Notes: generated by a model from the sequence alone, not told the origin. A stretch of DNA of 36,590 bases from an uncultured Anaerotignum sp. (GCA_944381385.1 CALWKZ010000010.1:1-36590), one strand, 5' to 3'. Shown: positions 6,701 through 16,559, numbered from the stretch's first letter. Translations and numbers: made by a program.

Positions 6701-7693
6701 ATGTACCGCTTTGACGAGATCTGCGGCAATGCCCGGCTGCTGGACCATCTGCAGGGGGCCTTGCGTACCAAACGGACTTCCCACGCCTATTTGCTGGCCG
6801 GCGGGGAGGGCATGGGCAAAAAACGCATTGCCCAGACCTTTGCCATGTGCCTGGAGTGCGAAGAAGGCGGAACGGAGCCCTGCGGCCGCTGTTCCAGCTG
6901 CCGGGCTTTCTTGGCGGGAAGCCATCCCGATATTGCAACAGTGCGCCCCACGAAAAAAACGCTGGGGGTAGACGACATCCGGGAACAGATTCTGGAGGAT
7001 GTAAAGCTGAAGCAGTACCATTACCCTTATAAGATCTATATTGTGGAGCAGGCGGATACCATGACGGTGCAGGCCCAGAACGCCCTGTTGAAAACCCTGG
7101 AGGAGCCGCCTGCTTATGCTGTGTTTTTGCTGCTGGCCCAGCGGATGGAGAATTTTCTGCCTACGGTCCTTTCCCGGACGGTGGTATTAAAGCTGCGGCC
7201 TTTACCGGAGCGGACGGTAGCTGAGTATCTCTGCCGGAAGAAGCAGGTTTCTCCGGAGGAAGCCGGCGTATTGGCGGCCTATGCCCAGGGAAGCATCGGT
7301 CGTGCCCTTTCCCTGCTGGAGGAGGAAGGCTTTGCGGCCATGCGGCAGGATATTCTGAGCAAACTGGAACGGCTGCCGACGGCGCCGCTTTCGGAGGTGC
7401 TGCTGTGGGCCAAGGAGCTGGAGCAGTATAAAGGCGATCCGCGCTTTCTGGATATCATGAGCCTTTGGTACCGGGATGTACTGGCGGCCAAACGGCTGGG
7501 GGACCCTTCTTTTTTGATCCAGCAGGACAAGCAGAGGGAGATCTTCGCCGCCGCGGTGGAATCTACGGCATCCCTGGCGAAAAAAGCTGCCGCCGTGGAA
7601 CAGGCCCGGCGTGCCCTGGCGGCAAACGGAAATTTTCGGCTGACCATGGAGGTCATGCTGATGCAGTTAAAGGAGAAAGAATCGAATGATTGA
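6701..7693 (+). CDS. holB: DNA polymerase III subunit delta'
   Basis: 330 aa from ATG 6701 (AAGGAG eight bases upstream; GTG 6698 is the alternative). Clamp-loader subunit. The N-terminal AAA+ fold shows GGEGMGKKR at residues 34-42, where the usual Ser/Thr after GK is replaced by Lys; this fits delta', which need not hydrolyse ATP. A zinc module follows with C53, C61, C64 and C67. NALLKTLEEPPAYAVFLL and the SRT of LSRTVVLKL are clamp-loader signatures. It overlaps ricT by 8 bp, suggesting translational coupling. Confidence 0.93.
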   Translation: MYRFDEICGNARLLDHLQGALRTKRTSHAYLLAGGEGMGKKRIAQTFAMCLECEEGGTEPCGRCSSCRAFLAGSHPDIATVRPTKKTLGVDDIREQILEDVKLKQYHYPYKIYIVEQADTMTVQAQNALLKTLEEPPAYAVFLLLAQRMENFLPTVLSRTVVLKLRPLPERTVAEYLCRKKQVSPEEAGVLAAYAQGSIGRALSLLEEEGFAAMRQDILSKLERLPTAPLSEVLLWAKELEQYKGDPRFLDIMSLWYRDVLAAKRLGDPSFLIQQDKQREIFAAAVESTASLAKKAAAVEQARRALAANGNFRLTMEVMLMQLKEKESND

Positions 7694-8558
7694 AGTAGTA
7701 GGCATCCGGTTTAAAAAAGCCGGTAAAATGTATTATTTTGACCCCGACGGCCTGCGGCTGGAGCGGGATCAGTACGCCATCGTGGAGACGGCCAGAGGTG
7801 TAGAATACGGTCTGGTCATCAAAGGAAATACCATGGTGGGAGAGGAAACCATTGTGCCGCCCCTGAAAAAGGTGCTGCGGGCGGCCACGGCGGAGGACGC
7901 CAGAACCATGGAGGCCAACGCCAAGAAGGAAGAGGAAGCCTTCCGTATCTGCCTGCAGAAGATCGCCCGCCTGGGGCTGGATATGAAGCTGGTGGATGTG
8001 GAGATCACCTTTGATAAGAATAAGCTGATCTTCTATTTTACTTCTGACGGCAGAGTAGACTTCCGGGAACTGGTGAAGGAGCTGGCGGCGGTATTCCGCA
8101 TGCGTATCGAGCTGCGGCAGATCGGCGTCCGGGATGAGGCGAAAATGCTCAACGGCATCGGCATCTGCGGCCGTGCCCTGTGCTGCGCTACTTTTCTGGG
8201 GGATTTCCAGCCTGTATCCATCAAAATGGCCAAGGAACAGAACCTTTCCCTGAATCCTACCAAGATCAGCGGCATCTGCGGCAGACTCATGTGCTGCCTG
8301 AAATATGAGGAAGATGTGTACGAGGAACTGAACCGGAAGATGCCCTTTGTGGGGGATATTATCTCCACGCCGGACGGCACCGGGGAGATTCTGGCTACCA
8401 ATGTGCTGATGCAGCAGGTAAAGGCGGCGGTGCGCAAGACGGAAAATGAACCGCCTACCATTGCTTTTTATCATGTGGACGAGATCAAGGTCATCAAGTC
8501 CAAGAAGAAAAGAAAGCATGAGCCTGTACCGGAGGAATTGAAGGCTTATGAGGACTGA
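7686..8558 (+). CDS. ricT: PSP1-domain protein RicT (YaaT)
   Basis: 290 aa. The PSP1 C-terminal domain is clear. Conserved cysteines sit in GICGRALCCATFLGDFQPVSIKMAKEQ and GICGRLMCCLKYE, the cluster-ligand regions of RicT. In Bacillus, RicT with RicA and RicF forms an Fe-S complex that stimulates RNase Y processing and affects Spo0A phosphorylation. Whether RicA and RicF exist in this genome cannot be told from the window. The start overlaps holB by 8 bp and the end overlaps the next gene by 11 bp. Confidence 0.93.
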   Translation: MIEVVGIRFKKAGKMYYFDPDGLRLERDQYAIVETARGVEYGLVIKGNTMVGEETIVPPLKKVLRAATAEDARTMEANAKKEEEAFRICLQKIARLGLDMKLVDVEITFDKNKLIFYFTSDGRVDFRELVKELAAVFRMRIELRQIGVRDEAKMLNGIGICGRALCCATFLGDFQPVSIKMAKEQNLSLNPTKISGICGRLMCCLKYEEDVYEELNRKMPFVGDIISTPDGTGEILATNVLMQQVKAAVRKTENEPPTIAFYHVDEIKVIKSKKKRKHEPVPEELKAYED

Positions 8559-9303
8559 TATCAAGATCAATCCCTGGGAGCGGGTGGACGACCTGCACCG
8601 GAAGGACTATCATATCATACAGGATCCGAAGCGTTTCTGTTTTGGCGTGGACGCCGTGATCCTCAGCGGCTTTGCCCGGGTGAAAAAAGGGGAGAAGGCC
8701 CTGGATCTGGGTACCGGCACCGGCATCATCCCTATCCTGCTGGAAGGCAGGACGGCGGGACAGCATTTCACGGGGCTGGAGATACAGGCGGAGAGCGTGG
8801 AAATGGCCAGACGCAGTGTGGCGCTGAATGAGCTGGAGGAAAAAGTGGAAATTGTAGAGGGAGACATCAAAGAGGCGGCGGCCATATTCGGCGGTTCCGT
8901 TTTTGATGTGGTCACCTCCAATCCGCCTTATATGAATGAGGGCGGCGGTTTGCAGAACCCCTCCGGGCCCAAGGCCATTGCCCGGCACGAGATCCTCTGT
9001 ACCCTGGAGGATGTAGTTTGCCAGGCGGCCAAGGTGCTGCGTCCCGGCGGCAGGTTTTATATGGTACACCGGCCCCATCGGCTGACGGATATTCTGGTGC
9101 TTTTAAGACAGTACCGCCTGGAACCGAAACGTCTGCGGTTCGTCCATTCCTATGTGGACAAGCCGCCGGTGATGGTGCTGGTGGAGGCAGGCAGAGGCGG
9201 CAGGCCTATGGTTCAGGTGGAGGCTCCCCTGGTGATCTACGAAGAGCCGGGGAAGTATACCCAGGAAATTTACGACATATACTATGGAGAAGGACAGGCA
9301 TAA
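8548..9303 (+). CDS. tRNA1(Val) (adenine-N6)-methyltransferase-like protein (YabB/TrmN6 family)
   Basis: 251 aa class I SAM-dependent methyltransferase. Motif I is LDLGTGTGIIPILL, and the catalytic NPPY (N125 onward, TSNPPYMNEGGG) is typical of N6-adenine methyltransferases. The N-terminus DIKINPWERVDDL and QDPKRFCFGVDAVIL match the TrmN6/YfiC and YabB family, which modifies A37 of a tRNA. The exact substrate here is inferred from the family. It overlaps ricT by 11 bp and is followed by rsmI one base after its stop. Confidence 0.88.
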   Translation: MRTDIKINPWERVDDLHRKDYHIIQDPKRFCFGVDAVILSGFARVKKGEKALDLGTGTGIIPILLEGRTAGQHFTGLEIQAESVEMARRSVALNELEEKVEIVEGDIKEAAAIFGGSVFDVVTSNPPYMNEGGGLQNPSGPKAIARHEILCTLEDVVCQAAKVLRPGGRFYMVHRPHRLTDILVLLRQYRLEPKRLRFVHSYVDKPPVMVLVEAGRGGRPMVQVEAPLVIYEEPGKYTQEIYDIYYGEGQA

Positions 9304-9304
9304 T

Positions 9305-10150
9305 ATGGCTGGAACATTATATTTGTGCGCGACGCCCATCGGGAATCTGGAAGACATGACCCTGCGGGTGCTGCGGATATTACAGGAGGCGGATGTGATC
9401 GCGGCGGAGGATACCCGCAATACACTGAAGCTATTGAATCATTTTGAGATCAAAACGCCCATGATCAGTTATCATGAGCATAATAAGGGCGCCAAAGGCC
9501 CCCAGCTGATCGAGCGGCTGCAAAAAGGGGAAAATATCGCTTTGGTTAGCGACGCGGGAATGCCCGGCATTTCCGACCCCGGCGCCGATCTGGTGCGTCT
9601 GTGTTATGAAGCCCAGATACCGGTAACGGTGCTGCCCGGCGCTTCGGCGGCGGTGACGGCGCTGGTGCTTTCGGGACTGGATACGAGACGCTTTGTGTTC
9701 GAGGGCTTCCTGCCGGCGGAGAAAAAGGAGCGTCGGGCCGTATTGGCAGCCTTGGAAAAGGAGCACCGCACCATGATATTTTATGAGGCGCCCCACCGGC
9801 TGCTGGATACACTGGCGGAGCTGGAGGATATTTTTGGCGGGGATCGGCCTATGGCCGCCCTGCGGGAGCTGACAAAGAAATTTGAGGAAGTCCGCCGGGG
9901 CACAGCGGCGGAAATAAGAGCCTCCTTTGACGGACAGCCGCCCAAAGGGGAATTTGTGCTGGTGTATGAGGGCTATTCTCTGGAGGCCCAGCGGCAGGCG
10001 GAAGCGGAAGGCTGGGCGAAGATCTCCATAGAGGAGCATATGCGCCGCTATCTGGAACAGGGCAGGAGCGAGAAAGAGGCCATGAAGCAGGTGGCCAAGG
10101 ATAGAGGTGTGTCCAAGCGGGAGATCTATCAGTATCTCCATAAAGAATGA
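9305..10150 (+). CDS. rsmI: 16S rRNA (cytidine1402-2'-O)-methyltransferase
   Basis: 281 aa from ATG 9305 (GAAGGACAGG upstream; the in-frame ATG 9284 lies inside the previous gene). SAM-dependent tetrapyrrole-methylase-fold enzyme that methylates the ribose of C1402 in 16S rRNA. Clear signatures: GTLYLCATPIGNLEDMTLRVL, AAEDTRNT, the glycine loop ALVSDAGMPGISDPG, LPGASAAVTALV and FVFEGFLP. The C-terminus (EGRSEKEAMKQVAKDRGVSKREIYQYLHK with a preceding Q) is the helical extension of this family. Last recognised member of the tmk cluster. Confidence 0.95.
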   Translation: MAGTLYLCATPIGNLEDMTLRVLRILQEADVIAAEDTRNTLKLLNHFEIKTPMISYHEHNKGAKGPQLIERLQKGENIALVSDAGMPGISDPGADLVRLCYEAQIPVTVLPGASAAVTALVLSGLDTRRFVFEGFLPAEKKERRAVLAALEKEHRTMIFYEAPHRLLDTLAELEDIFGGDRPMAALRELTKKFEEVRRGTAAEIRASFDGQPPKGEFVLVYEGYSLEAQRQAEAEGWAKISIEEHMRRYLEQGRSEKEAMKQVAKDRGVSKREIYQYLHKE

Positions 10151-10167
10151 AAGGCAGGTGGCTTGCC

Positions 10168-10536
10168 ATGTGGGAAAGCATTTTGACTACCGGATGGAAA
10201 CAGGTGCTGTTTTCGGCCATTGTGGCCTATGTGATCTGGGCGCTGGCGGAAAAATGGATGGCCTTCGCCAGAAGCCGGAAGAACCGCCGGACCTTTGGCG
10301 AGGCGGATATGATGCGGGTCATGGAACGTTGCCGGGAGCTGTTCCCCATTGAGACGGTGGCTTTTCGCGGCGACCAGTTCCAGCGGGGGACACGGGTGCG
10401 TATCGTGACCACCCAGGAGAATGTGATCGAAGGCGAATTGGTGGGCATGAACCGGGTGCATATGATCTGTATCCGTACCCAGAACCAGATCATTGCCCAT
10501 CAGCTGGACAAAATACAGCAAATGAAGAAAATATAA
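10168..10536 (+). CDS. Unknown membrane-anchored small protein with Sm-like pattern
   Basis: 122 aa from ATG 10168 (AGGTGG just upstream; the alternative ATG 10147 overlaps the rsmI stop). One N-terminal membrane segment (VLFSAIVAYVIWALAEKW) is followed by a basic stretch and a soluble C-terminal half. Residues of the form GTRVRIVTTQENVIEGELVG, then MNRVHMICIRTQNQ and IIAHQLDKIQQ, alternate like five short strands. The G-x-L-x-G-x-N/D and terminal KHAI-like HQLDKI resemble the Sm/Hfq fold. I do not recognise a named family. It probably is co-transcribed with rsmI, and a terminator follows. Confidence 0.7.
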   Translation: MWESILTTGWKQVLFSAIVAYVIWALAEKWMAFARSRKNRRTFGEADMMRVMERCRELFPIETVAFRGDQFQRGTRVRIVTTQENVIEGELVGMNRVHMICIRTQNQIIAHQLDKIQQMKKI

Positions 10537-10540
10537 AACA

Positions 10541-10583
10541 AAGATGTATTTTTGAGGAATTACTTGGAAATACATCTTTTTTT
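10541..10583 (+). terminator. Intrinsic terminator closing the tmk cluster
   Basis: The 11-bp stem AAGATGTATTT/AAATACATCTT ends in a T7 run. Confidence 0.85.
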
Positions 10584-10705
10584 GTTGTCGGAAAGAAAGA
10601 AGGTAAAGTTTCCCAAAAGGGGAAATTTATTCCCAAAGAGGAAGAAAAAAACGGGAAAAGCCTTGATTTCATAACATTCTTAACATTTTTTTAGCGGTTT
10701 CTTAA

Positions 10706-10761
10706 TTGAAAATTTATGGGGATGTGGCATATAATGATAACGAATCAGACCGACCGGTCTG
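10706..10761 (+). promoter_or_regulatory. Promoter and palindromic operator of the TetR gene
   Basis: TTGAAA (10706-10711), 18-bp spacer, TATAAT (10730-10735). About ten bases further on is a perfect 7-bp-arm palindrome, CAGACCG-AC-CGGTCTG (10746-10761). The ACCGACCGGT core is typical of TetR-family operators. Its position over the start of transcription predicts repression, most simply by the TetR protein encoded directly downstream. Confidence 0.78.
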
Positions 10762-10788
10762 TATGTTTTTGTCTAAAGGAGGGATAAC

Positions 10789-11445
10789 ATGAAAACAGAG
10801 CAGAATATCTTGCAGACAGCATTCCGGCTGTTTTTGGGCAAGGGGTTTTCCGATATCTCTACCAATGAAATTATTCGGGAAGCCGGCGCGACCAAAGGCG
10901 GCTTTTATTATTGCTTTAAAAGTCGGGAGGACCTGGTGCTGAAGGTCATCGAACGGTATCTGAAGCCTTATTATCTGTTCCCCATCGAGCGGATGGAACA
11001 GGTTTGGGAAAATAAACGGGTGGATACTTCCACCAGGACACTGCTGTGGGATGGATTTTTCGCTCCTCAGCGGTTCAAGGCATATCAGGAATATGCCGGT
11101 ATGGACATCGCTTTCCGGGATTTTTACTTCCTGCTGTATGAAGGCATGAAAAAATACGAGGAAGTGGAACAGTATTTCGCGGAGAATACTAGAAAGCGGG
11201 AGATTTGCCTGCGGCGGATATTGGAGCGGGGCAAGGAGAGAAAAGAGATCCCGGCCCATGTGGATCTGGACAGCTGCATCATGATGACGCTGGCCATGCA
11301 GGACGGCATCCTGGCACTGAAGGTGCTGGATGATAAGATCGACGACGAGGAAAAATACAGATATATGGAAAGACAGATTTGGAAAGAGTTAGTGGGACAG
11401 GACGCTTATGAGCGTTATCTGGACGGAGGTGTTGAAAGTGCATAA
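10789..11445 (+). CDS. TetR/AcrR family transcriptional regulator
   Basis: 218 aa. The N-terminal helix-turn-helix is clear: [44 protein letters not shown]. The C-terminal half is helical and unrecognised; it should bind a ligand. AGGAGG lies upstream of the ATG. A palindrome at 10746 between the promoter and the gene suggests autorepression. The stop codon lies eight bases inside the next gene, so regulator and activase are translated from one message. The natural ligand may be an acyl-CoA or other metabolite related to that partner, but this is inference only. Confidence 0.9.
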   Translation: MKTEQNILQTAFRLFLGKGFSDISTNEIIREAGATKGGFYYCFKSREDLVLKVIERYLKPYYLFPIERMEQVWENKRVDTSTRTLLWDGFFAPQRFKAYQEYAGMDIAFRDFYFLLYEGMKKYEEVEQYFAENTRKREICLRRILERGKERKEIPAHVDLDSCIMMTLAMQDGILALKVLDDKIDDEEKYRYMERQIWKELVGQDAYERYLDGGVESA

Positions 11446-14400
11446 GAATCAGGAACAGCGCTATAAAATGGGGATTGATATCGGTTCTACGACCGTAAAG
11501 GTGGTTTTGGTCAACGAAGCCAACGAAATGGTGTTCCATCGTTATCGCCGCCATTTTTCCGAAATCAAAAAGACCGTAAAGGAAATCCTGGCGGAAGCAA
11601 AAAAGGAACTGGGCTTCTGCTATTTCTCCGCTATGATTACCGGCAGCGGCGGCGTTGCGCTGGCAAAGGCTGTGGGCGTGGATTTTATCCAGGAGGTTGT
11701 GGCTACAGCCAATGCCATTGAAACCGTAGCGCCCCAGACAGACGTTGCCATTGAACTGGGCGGCGAGGACGCCAAGATCATTTATTTCTCCGGTGGCAAT
11801 GTGGAGCAGCGTATGAACGGCGTATGCGCCGGCGGCACAGGCTCTTTCATCGACCAGATGGCAAGCCTGCTGCAGACAGACGCTACAGGCTTGAACGAAT
11901 ATGCGAAGGGCTATGAAGTCATTTACCCGATTGCTTCCCGCTGCGGCGTATTCGCCAAAACAGATATCCAGCCCCTTATCAACGAGGGCGCCAAGAAGGA
12001 AGACCTGGCAGCCTCTATTTTCCAGGCTGTTGTCAACCAGACCATCGCGGGTCTTGCCTGCGGCAAGCCCATCCGCGGCCATGTGGCCTTTTTGGGCGGC
12101 CCGCTGCATTTCCTGTCCGAACTGCGCCAGCGTTTTATCGAAACACTGCATTTGACAGACGAAACGGCCATTCTGCCGGAACATTCCCATCTGTTTGCCG
12201 CATACGGCACCGCGGTTTCCAATAAAGGCGAGGCGGAACTGGATTTCGATACGCTGCTGCGTCTGCTGGATCAGGGCGCGGAGCTGCAGATGGAAGTACA
12301 GAGACTGGATCCTCTTTTCGCCAATGCGGAAGAATACGACGCCTTCCAGAAGCGCCACAACAAAGACAAAGTAAAGAGAGTCCCTCTTTCTACATACAGC
12401 GGCGACGCCTTTTTGGGCATCGACGCAGGCTCTACTACTACAAAGGTTGCCCTGGTCAGCGACAAGGGCGATCTGCTGTACTCCTTCTATGCGGGCAACG
12501 AAGGCAATCCGCTGAAGGTGGTAATGCAGAGCCTGAATGAAATGTACGATATGATGCCGGAAGGTGTAACCATCCGCAATTCCTGCGTGACCGGCTACGG
12601 CGAGGGCCTTATCAAAGAAGCGCTGATGATCGATCTGGGCTATATCGAAACGGTTGCCCATTATAAGGCAGCACAGTTCTTCAAGCCCGATGTAGACTTT
12701 ATTCTGGATATCGGCGGACAGGATATGAAGTGTATCCGTATCAAGGACGGCGTTATCGACAGCGTTCTGCTGAACGAGGCTTGCTCCTCCGGCTGCGGTT
12801 CCTTTATCGAGACCTTTGCCAAATCCCTGAATTATTCCGTAGCGGATTTCGCCAAGATCGCGCTGTTTGCCAAAGCGCCTATCGACCTGGGCTCCAGATG
12901 TACCGTATTCATGAATTCCCGTGTAAAACAGGCCCAGAAGGAAGGCGCCGACGTATCGGATATTTCCGCAGGGCTGGCTTATTCCGTTATCAAAAACGCG
13001 CTGTTGAAGGTAATCAAGATCGCTGACCCTAAGGCGATGGGCAAATCCATGGTCGTACAGGGCGGTACTTTCTATAACGACGCCGTATTGAAGAGCTTTG
13101 AAATGATCAGCGGCAGAGAGGCTGTTCGTCCCGACATCGCCGGTATCATGGGCGCTTTCGGCGCGGGCTTGATCGCCAGAGATAAATACGCGGCCGGCTA
13201 CCAGACCACACTGGTTTCCAGAGAGGAAATGAACGCGCTGGAGATCCAGTCCTCCATGGCAAGATGCCAGGGCTGCACCAACCACTGCCTGCTGACCATC
13301 AACCGGTTCAGCGGCGGCAGAAGATTCATCACCGGCAACCGCTGCGAAAGAGGTCTGGGCAAGGATAAGATCGAAAATCCCGCACCTAACCTTTATGAAT
13401 ACAAACGTCACAGACTCTTTGACTATGAGCCTTTGACAGCGGAAGCGGCTACCAGAGGCACCGTGGGTATCCCCCGTGTGCTGAATATGTGGGAGGATTA
13501 TCCCTTCTGGTTCACCTTCTTTACGAAGCTGGGCTACCGGGTGGTATTGTCCCCTTATTCCACAAAGGCCATCTTTGAAAAGGGTATGGAATCCATCCCC
13601 AGCGAATCCGTTTGCTATCCGGCGAAGCTGGTCCATGGCCATATCATGTATCTGATCGAGCAGGGCGTAGATTTTATCTTCTATCCCGGCATCGTTTACG
13701 AAAGAAGAGACAGCAGCGCGGCGGACAATAACTATAACTGCCCTATCGTTGCTTCCTATAATGAAAATATCAAAAACAACGTGGAAGATCTGAAGGAAAA
13801 GAATATCACCTTTATGAATCCTTTCCTGTCTCTGGATAAGATCGAGACGGTCATCAAGCGTATGACCGACGAATTCGTTCCCATGGGCTGCGACGCCAAA
13901 GAAATCAAGGCGGCGGTAGAAGCCGGCTGGGAGGAATGGGACCATTTCCGCCAGGATATGCGCAAAAAAGGTGAGGAAACCGTGGCATATCTGAAGGAGC
14001 ATGATATGACCGGTATCGTTCTGGGCGGCAGACCCTACCACGTAGACCCGGAGATCAACCACGGCATTCCCGAATTGATCGCGGGCTACCATATCGCCGT
14101 ACTGACAGAGGACAGCGTAGCCCATATGGGCCATCTGGAACGTCCTACGGTAGTCCGTGACCAGTGGACCTACCATTCCCGTCTGTACGAAGCAGCCTCT
14201 TTTGTAAAGAAACAAGAAAATATCGAATATGTACAGCTGAATTCCTTCGGCTGCGGTCTGGACGCTGTGACCACCGACGAGGTAAAGGCTATCCTGACAG
14301 CGGCTGGCAAGATCTATACGGCTTTGAAGATCGACGAGGTGAATAACCTGGGCGCGGCAAGAATCCGTATCCGTTCCCTGATCGCCGCTATGGAGGACAG

Positions 14401-15739
14401 AAAAGAAAAGAAAGTGGAACTGAAAAAAGGCGACGCTTCTTTGAAGAGAGTGCTGTTCACCAAGGAAATGCGGAAGGATTACACCATCCTCTGCCCTCAG
14501 ATGTCTCCCATCCACTTCGATATTCTGGAGCCTGCCTTCCGTAAATGTGGCTATAACCTGGAGATCATGGCGGCTATGGATAAAGACGCTATTGACGCCG
14601 GCTTGAAATATGTAAATAATGACGCTTGCTATCCTGCCCTTATCACCATCGGGCAGCTGATGAACGGCCTGCTTTCCGGCAATTACGACCTGAACCGCAC
14701 CGCTCTGCTGATTTCTCAGACCGGCGGCGGCTGCCGTGCCACCAACTATATCGCCTTCATCCGTAAGGCCCTGGCAAATGCCGGAATGCCCAATATTCCC
14801 GTAATCTCCATCAACCCTGCGGGTCTGGAGAAGAACCCGGGCTTCAAGTATGAGCCTGCGCTGCTGCACAGAGCTATGCAGGCCCTGGTATACGGCGATA
14901 CCTTCATGCGTGTGCTGTACCGCACCCGTCCTTATGAGAAGGTGGAAGGCTCTGCCAACGCACTCTATGAAAAATGGAACGAAAAAGTAAAGAAAGATAT
15001 CCTGCGGGCGGACAGAAAGACCTTCTGTGCCAATATCGCAGGCATCATCCGGGATTTTGAGAACCTGGAGATCCATGAGGATATGAGAAAGCCCCGTGTT
15101 GGCGTTGTCGGCGAGATTTTGGTAAAATTCCATCCCACCGCCAACAACGATCTGGTCAACCTGCTGGAAAGAGAGGGCGCGGAGGCCGTAGTGCCTGACC
15201 TGCTGACCTTTGGTCTGTACTGCTGCTACAATGCGACCCAGAAGGAAAAATACCTGGGCGGTACCAGAAAGGGCCGGATGATCGCCAATGTACTGGCGAA
15301 AGTCATCGAATGGTACCAGAAGCCTTTGATGAAGGCACTGGATAAGAGCAAACGCTTCGACCGTCCCGAGGATATCCGTACCCTGGGCGAATATGCGAAG
15401 AAAGTGGTATCCCTGTGCAATCAGACTGGTGAGGGCTGGTTCCTGACGGCGGAAATGATCGAACTGATCCACAGCGGCGTGCCTAATATCGTCTGCACAC
15501 AGCCCTTCGGCTGCCTGCCCAACCACGTGGTCGGCAAAGGCGTTATCAAGGAACTGCGCAAACAGTATCCGATCTCCAATATCGTGGCTATCGACTACGA
15601 TCCCGGCGCCAGCGAAGTCAACCAGCTGAACCGTATCAAACTGATGCTCTCTTCCGCCGAAAAGAATCTGGCGGCAGGCAGAACAGAAACACCGAAGCAG
15701 CAGCATACCGTAACAAAAGCAGCCTTCCGTGTTTCTTAA
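11438..15739 (+). CDS. Giant acyl-CoA dehydratase activase-like fusion (two BadF/BcrA ATPase domains + DUF2229 + HgdB-like region)
   Basis: 1433 aa from GTG 11438 (GGAGG eight bases upstream). The first ASKHA ATPase domain starts with [11 protein letters not shown] (residue 12) and carries [12 protein letters not shown] (about 130) and [10 protein letters not shown] (about 168), the two cysteines that would hold a subunit-bridging [4Fe-4S] cluster. A second copy starts near 327 ([13 protein letters not shown]) with CSSGCGSF (about 448) and GSRCTVF (about 487). A cysteine motif CQGCTNHC sits near 610. DUF2229-like sequence follows ([26 protein letters not shown]), then a dehydratase-subunit-like C-terminal half with [16 protein letters not shown] and QPFGCLPNH. 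Such proteins are common in anaerobes but their substrate is not established. It may be an ATP-driven electron donor with its own acceptor. Codon use looks like a highly expressed gene. Confidence 0.85.
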   Translation: MHKNQEQRYKMGIDIGSTTVKVVLVNEANEMVFHRYRRHFSEIKKTVKEILAEAKKELGFCYFSAMITGSGGVALAKAVGVDFIQEVVATANAIETVAPQTDVAIELGGEDAKIIYFSGGNVEQRMNGVCAGGTGSFIDQMASLLQTDATGLNEYAKGYEVIYPIASRCGVFAKTDIQPLINEGAKKEDLAASIFQAVVNQTIAGLACGKPIRGHVAFLGGPLHFLSELRQRFIETLHLTDETAILPEHSHLFAAYGTAVSNKGEAELDFDTLLRLLDQGAELQMEVQRLDPLFANAEEYDAFQKRHNKDKVKRVPLSTYSGDAFLGIDAGSTTTKVALVSDKGDLLYSFYAGNEGNPLKVVMQSLNEMYDMMPEGVTIRNSCVTGYGEGLIKEALMIDLGYIETVAHYKAAQFFKPDVDFILDIGGQDMKCIRIKDGVIDSVLLNEACSSGCGSFIETFAKSLNYSVADFAKIALFAKAPIDLGSRCTVFMNSRVKQAQKEGADVSDISAGLAYSVIKNALLKVIKIADPKAMGKSMVVQGGTFYNDAVLKSFEMISGREAVRPDIAGIMGAFGAGLIARDKYAAGYQTTLVSREEMNALEIQSSMARCQGCTNHCLLTINRFSGGRRFITGNRCERGLGKDKIENPAPNLYEYKRHRLFDYEPLTAEAATRGTVGIPRVLNMWEDYPFWFTFFTKLGYRVVLSPYSTKAIFEKGMESIPSESVCYPAKLVHGHIMYLIEQGVDFIFYPGIVYERRDSSAADNNYNCPIVASYNENIKNNVEDLKEKNITFMNPFLSLDKIETVIKRMTDEFVPMGCDAKEIKAAVEAGWEEWDHFRQDMRKKGEETVAYLKEHDMTGIVLGGRPYHVDPEINHGIPELIAGYHIAVLTEDSVAHMGHLERPTVVRDQWTYHSRLYEAASFVKKQENIEYVQLNSFGCGLDAVTTDEVKAILTAAGKIYTALKIDEVNNLGAARIRIRSLIAAMEDRKEKKVELKKGDASLKRVLFTKEMRKDYTILCPQMSPIHFDILEPAFRKCGYNLEIMAAMDKDAIDAGLKYVNNDACYPALITIGQLMNGLLSGNYDLNRTALLISQTGGGCRATNYIAFIRKALANAGMPNIPVISINPAGLEKNPGFKYEPALLHRAMQALVYGDTFMRVLYRTRPYEKVEGSANALYEKWNEKVKKDILRADRKTFCANIAGIIRDFENLEIHEDMRKPRVGVVGEILVKFHPTANNDLVNLLEREGAEAVVPDLLTFGLYCCYNATQKEKYLGGTRKGRMIANVLAKVIEWYQKPLMKALDKSKRFDRPEDIRTLGEYAKKVVSLCNQTGEGWFLTAEMIELIHSGVPNIVCTQPFGCLPNHVVGKGVIKELRKQYPISNIVAIDYDPGASEVNQLNRIKLMLSSAEKNLAAGRTETPKQQHTVTKAAFRVS

Positions 15740-15812
15740 GAAACAGCGGAAAAGAAGTATTGCAAAAAGCAGCTTTTTCGTAAGAGAAGATGTCAAATAA
15801 AACCTAAAAAAT

Positions 15813-15865
15813 AAGAAAGCTGAAACCCTGTGTCATTCATAAGGATTTCAGCTTTCTTGTTTTTT
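15813..15865 (+). terminator. Intrinsic terminator after the activase gene
   Basis: The 13-bp stem AAGAAAGCTGAAA with its complement TTTCAGCTTTCTT is followed by GTTTTTT. Confidence 0.88.
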
Positions 15866-15926
15866 ATGAAGATGCCCCGAAGTCTGTGTTTCTTTTAGGG
15901 CACAGGCTTTTGTTTGTGAAAAGGGC

Positions 15927-15957
15927 AAAAAAATATCCGGAAGCCTTGACTTCCGGA
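15927..15957 (-). terminator. Intrinsic terminator of the minus-strand membrane protein gene
   Basis: On the minus strand, TCCGGAAG/CTTCCGGA (8 bp, 6-nt loop) is followed by TAT7. It sits seven bases beyond the stop codon. Confidence 0.85.
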
Positions 15958-15964
15958 CGGTTTA

Positions 15965-16426
15965 TTATTTCTTGGACTGTTTTTCCATGGTACGGGTAAC
16001 GCTGGCAGAAATCTTTTCCGTAAAGGTCTTTTTCTTCTTGTCCGCCAGGTTCATACCGGTTACTGTGATGATATACATACCAGCCAGATCTACTTTGATA
16101 CTCTTTTTTACAGGCAGTACGTCAAAAACGGGCTTATCGCACATCAGTGTCACGATCTGAGGGCCAACCTTTGCTTTGACCAGGTTTGCTTTGCGCATTC
16201 TGGTGGATTTGGGCATCTGCTCGTATACAGACTTGGGCAGGTTGGTAGGAGAGGGTTTCTCCTGTTTCTTGTCGATGACGAAGATTTGTACCGTCATGCG
16301 GTTCTGGTCGATGAAGTCCTGTGCCTGGATCATACGGCGCATGCTCCGTTTGTTCAGATAGTAAAGTCCGCCCAGGATAGCAACGATGACAATAGCGACA
16401 ATGATGATGATATCCGATGGATTCAC
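15965..16426 (-). CDS. Unknown membrane-anchored protein
   Basis: 153 aa from GTG (16426-16424) with AAGGAGG eight bases upstream. A strongly hydrophobic N-terminal helix (DIIIIVAIVIVAILGGLYYL) is followed by a very basic soluble part rich in Lys and Thr, with alternating strands such as VQIFVIDKK, VTLMCDKPVFDVLP and MYIITVTGMNL. No known motif or family is recognised. It is a monocistronic unit, transcribed toward the activase gene and separated from it by two terminators. A perfect A/T-rich inverted repeat lies in its leader. Confidence 0.8.
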   Translation of the reverse strand: MNPSDIIIIVAIVIVAILGGLYYLNKRSMRRMIQAQDFIDQNRMTVQIFVIDKKQEKPSPTNLPKSVYEQMPKSTRMRKANLVKAKVGPQIVTLMCDKPVFDVLPVKKSIKVDLAGMYIITVTGMNLADKKKKTFTEKISASVTRTMEKQSKK

Positions 16427-16447
16427 GTGTAATTCCTCCTTGCAGTT

Positions 16448-16468
16448 AAAAAACGAAAGTCGTTTTTT
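16448..16468 (-). repeat. Perfect 9-bp inverted repeat in the leader of the membrane protein gene
   Basis: AAAAAACGA and TCGTTTTTT are separated by three bases. On the minus strand the hairpin would be followed by its own T6, so it could act as a weak attenuator 22 bp ahead of the start codon, but the stem has only two G-C pairs. Confidence 0.6.
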
Positions 16469-16559
16469 GTTTTCTCACGTTTCTTTATTGTATCAAAATT
16501 ACCGCCGTTAGGGAAGGGAAAATATAAAATTTTTCAAAAAAATTTGATTCTTTCGCGGC

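Noticed and set aside
10671-10700. PhoP-like TTAACA repeats upstream of the TetR gene (ATAACA and TTAACA)
   Set aside because: The spacing is 3 bp rather than the 4-6 bp needed for a Pho box, and the region is simply A/T-rich.
11279-15796. A 1505-codon open frame on the minus strand opposite the giant activase gene
   Set aside because: It mirrors the activase gene; strong codon bias in that gene removes stop triplets on the other strand. Its translation shows no family motifs, and it runs through the TetR gene end.
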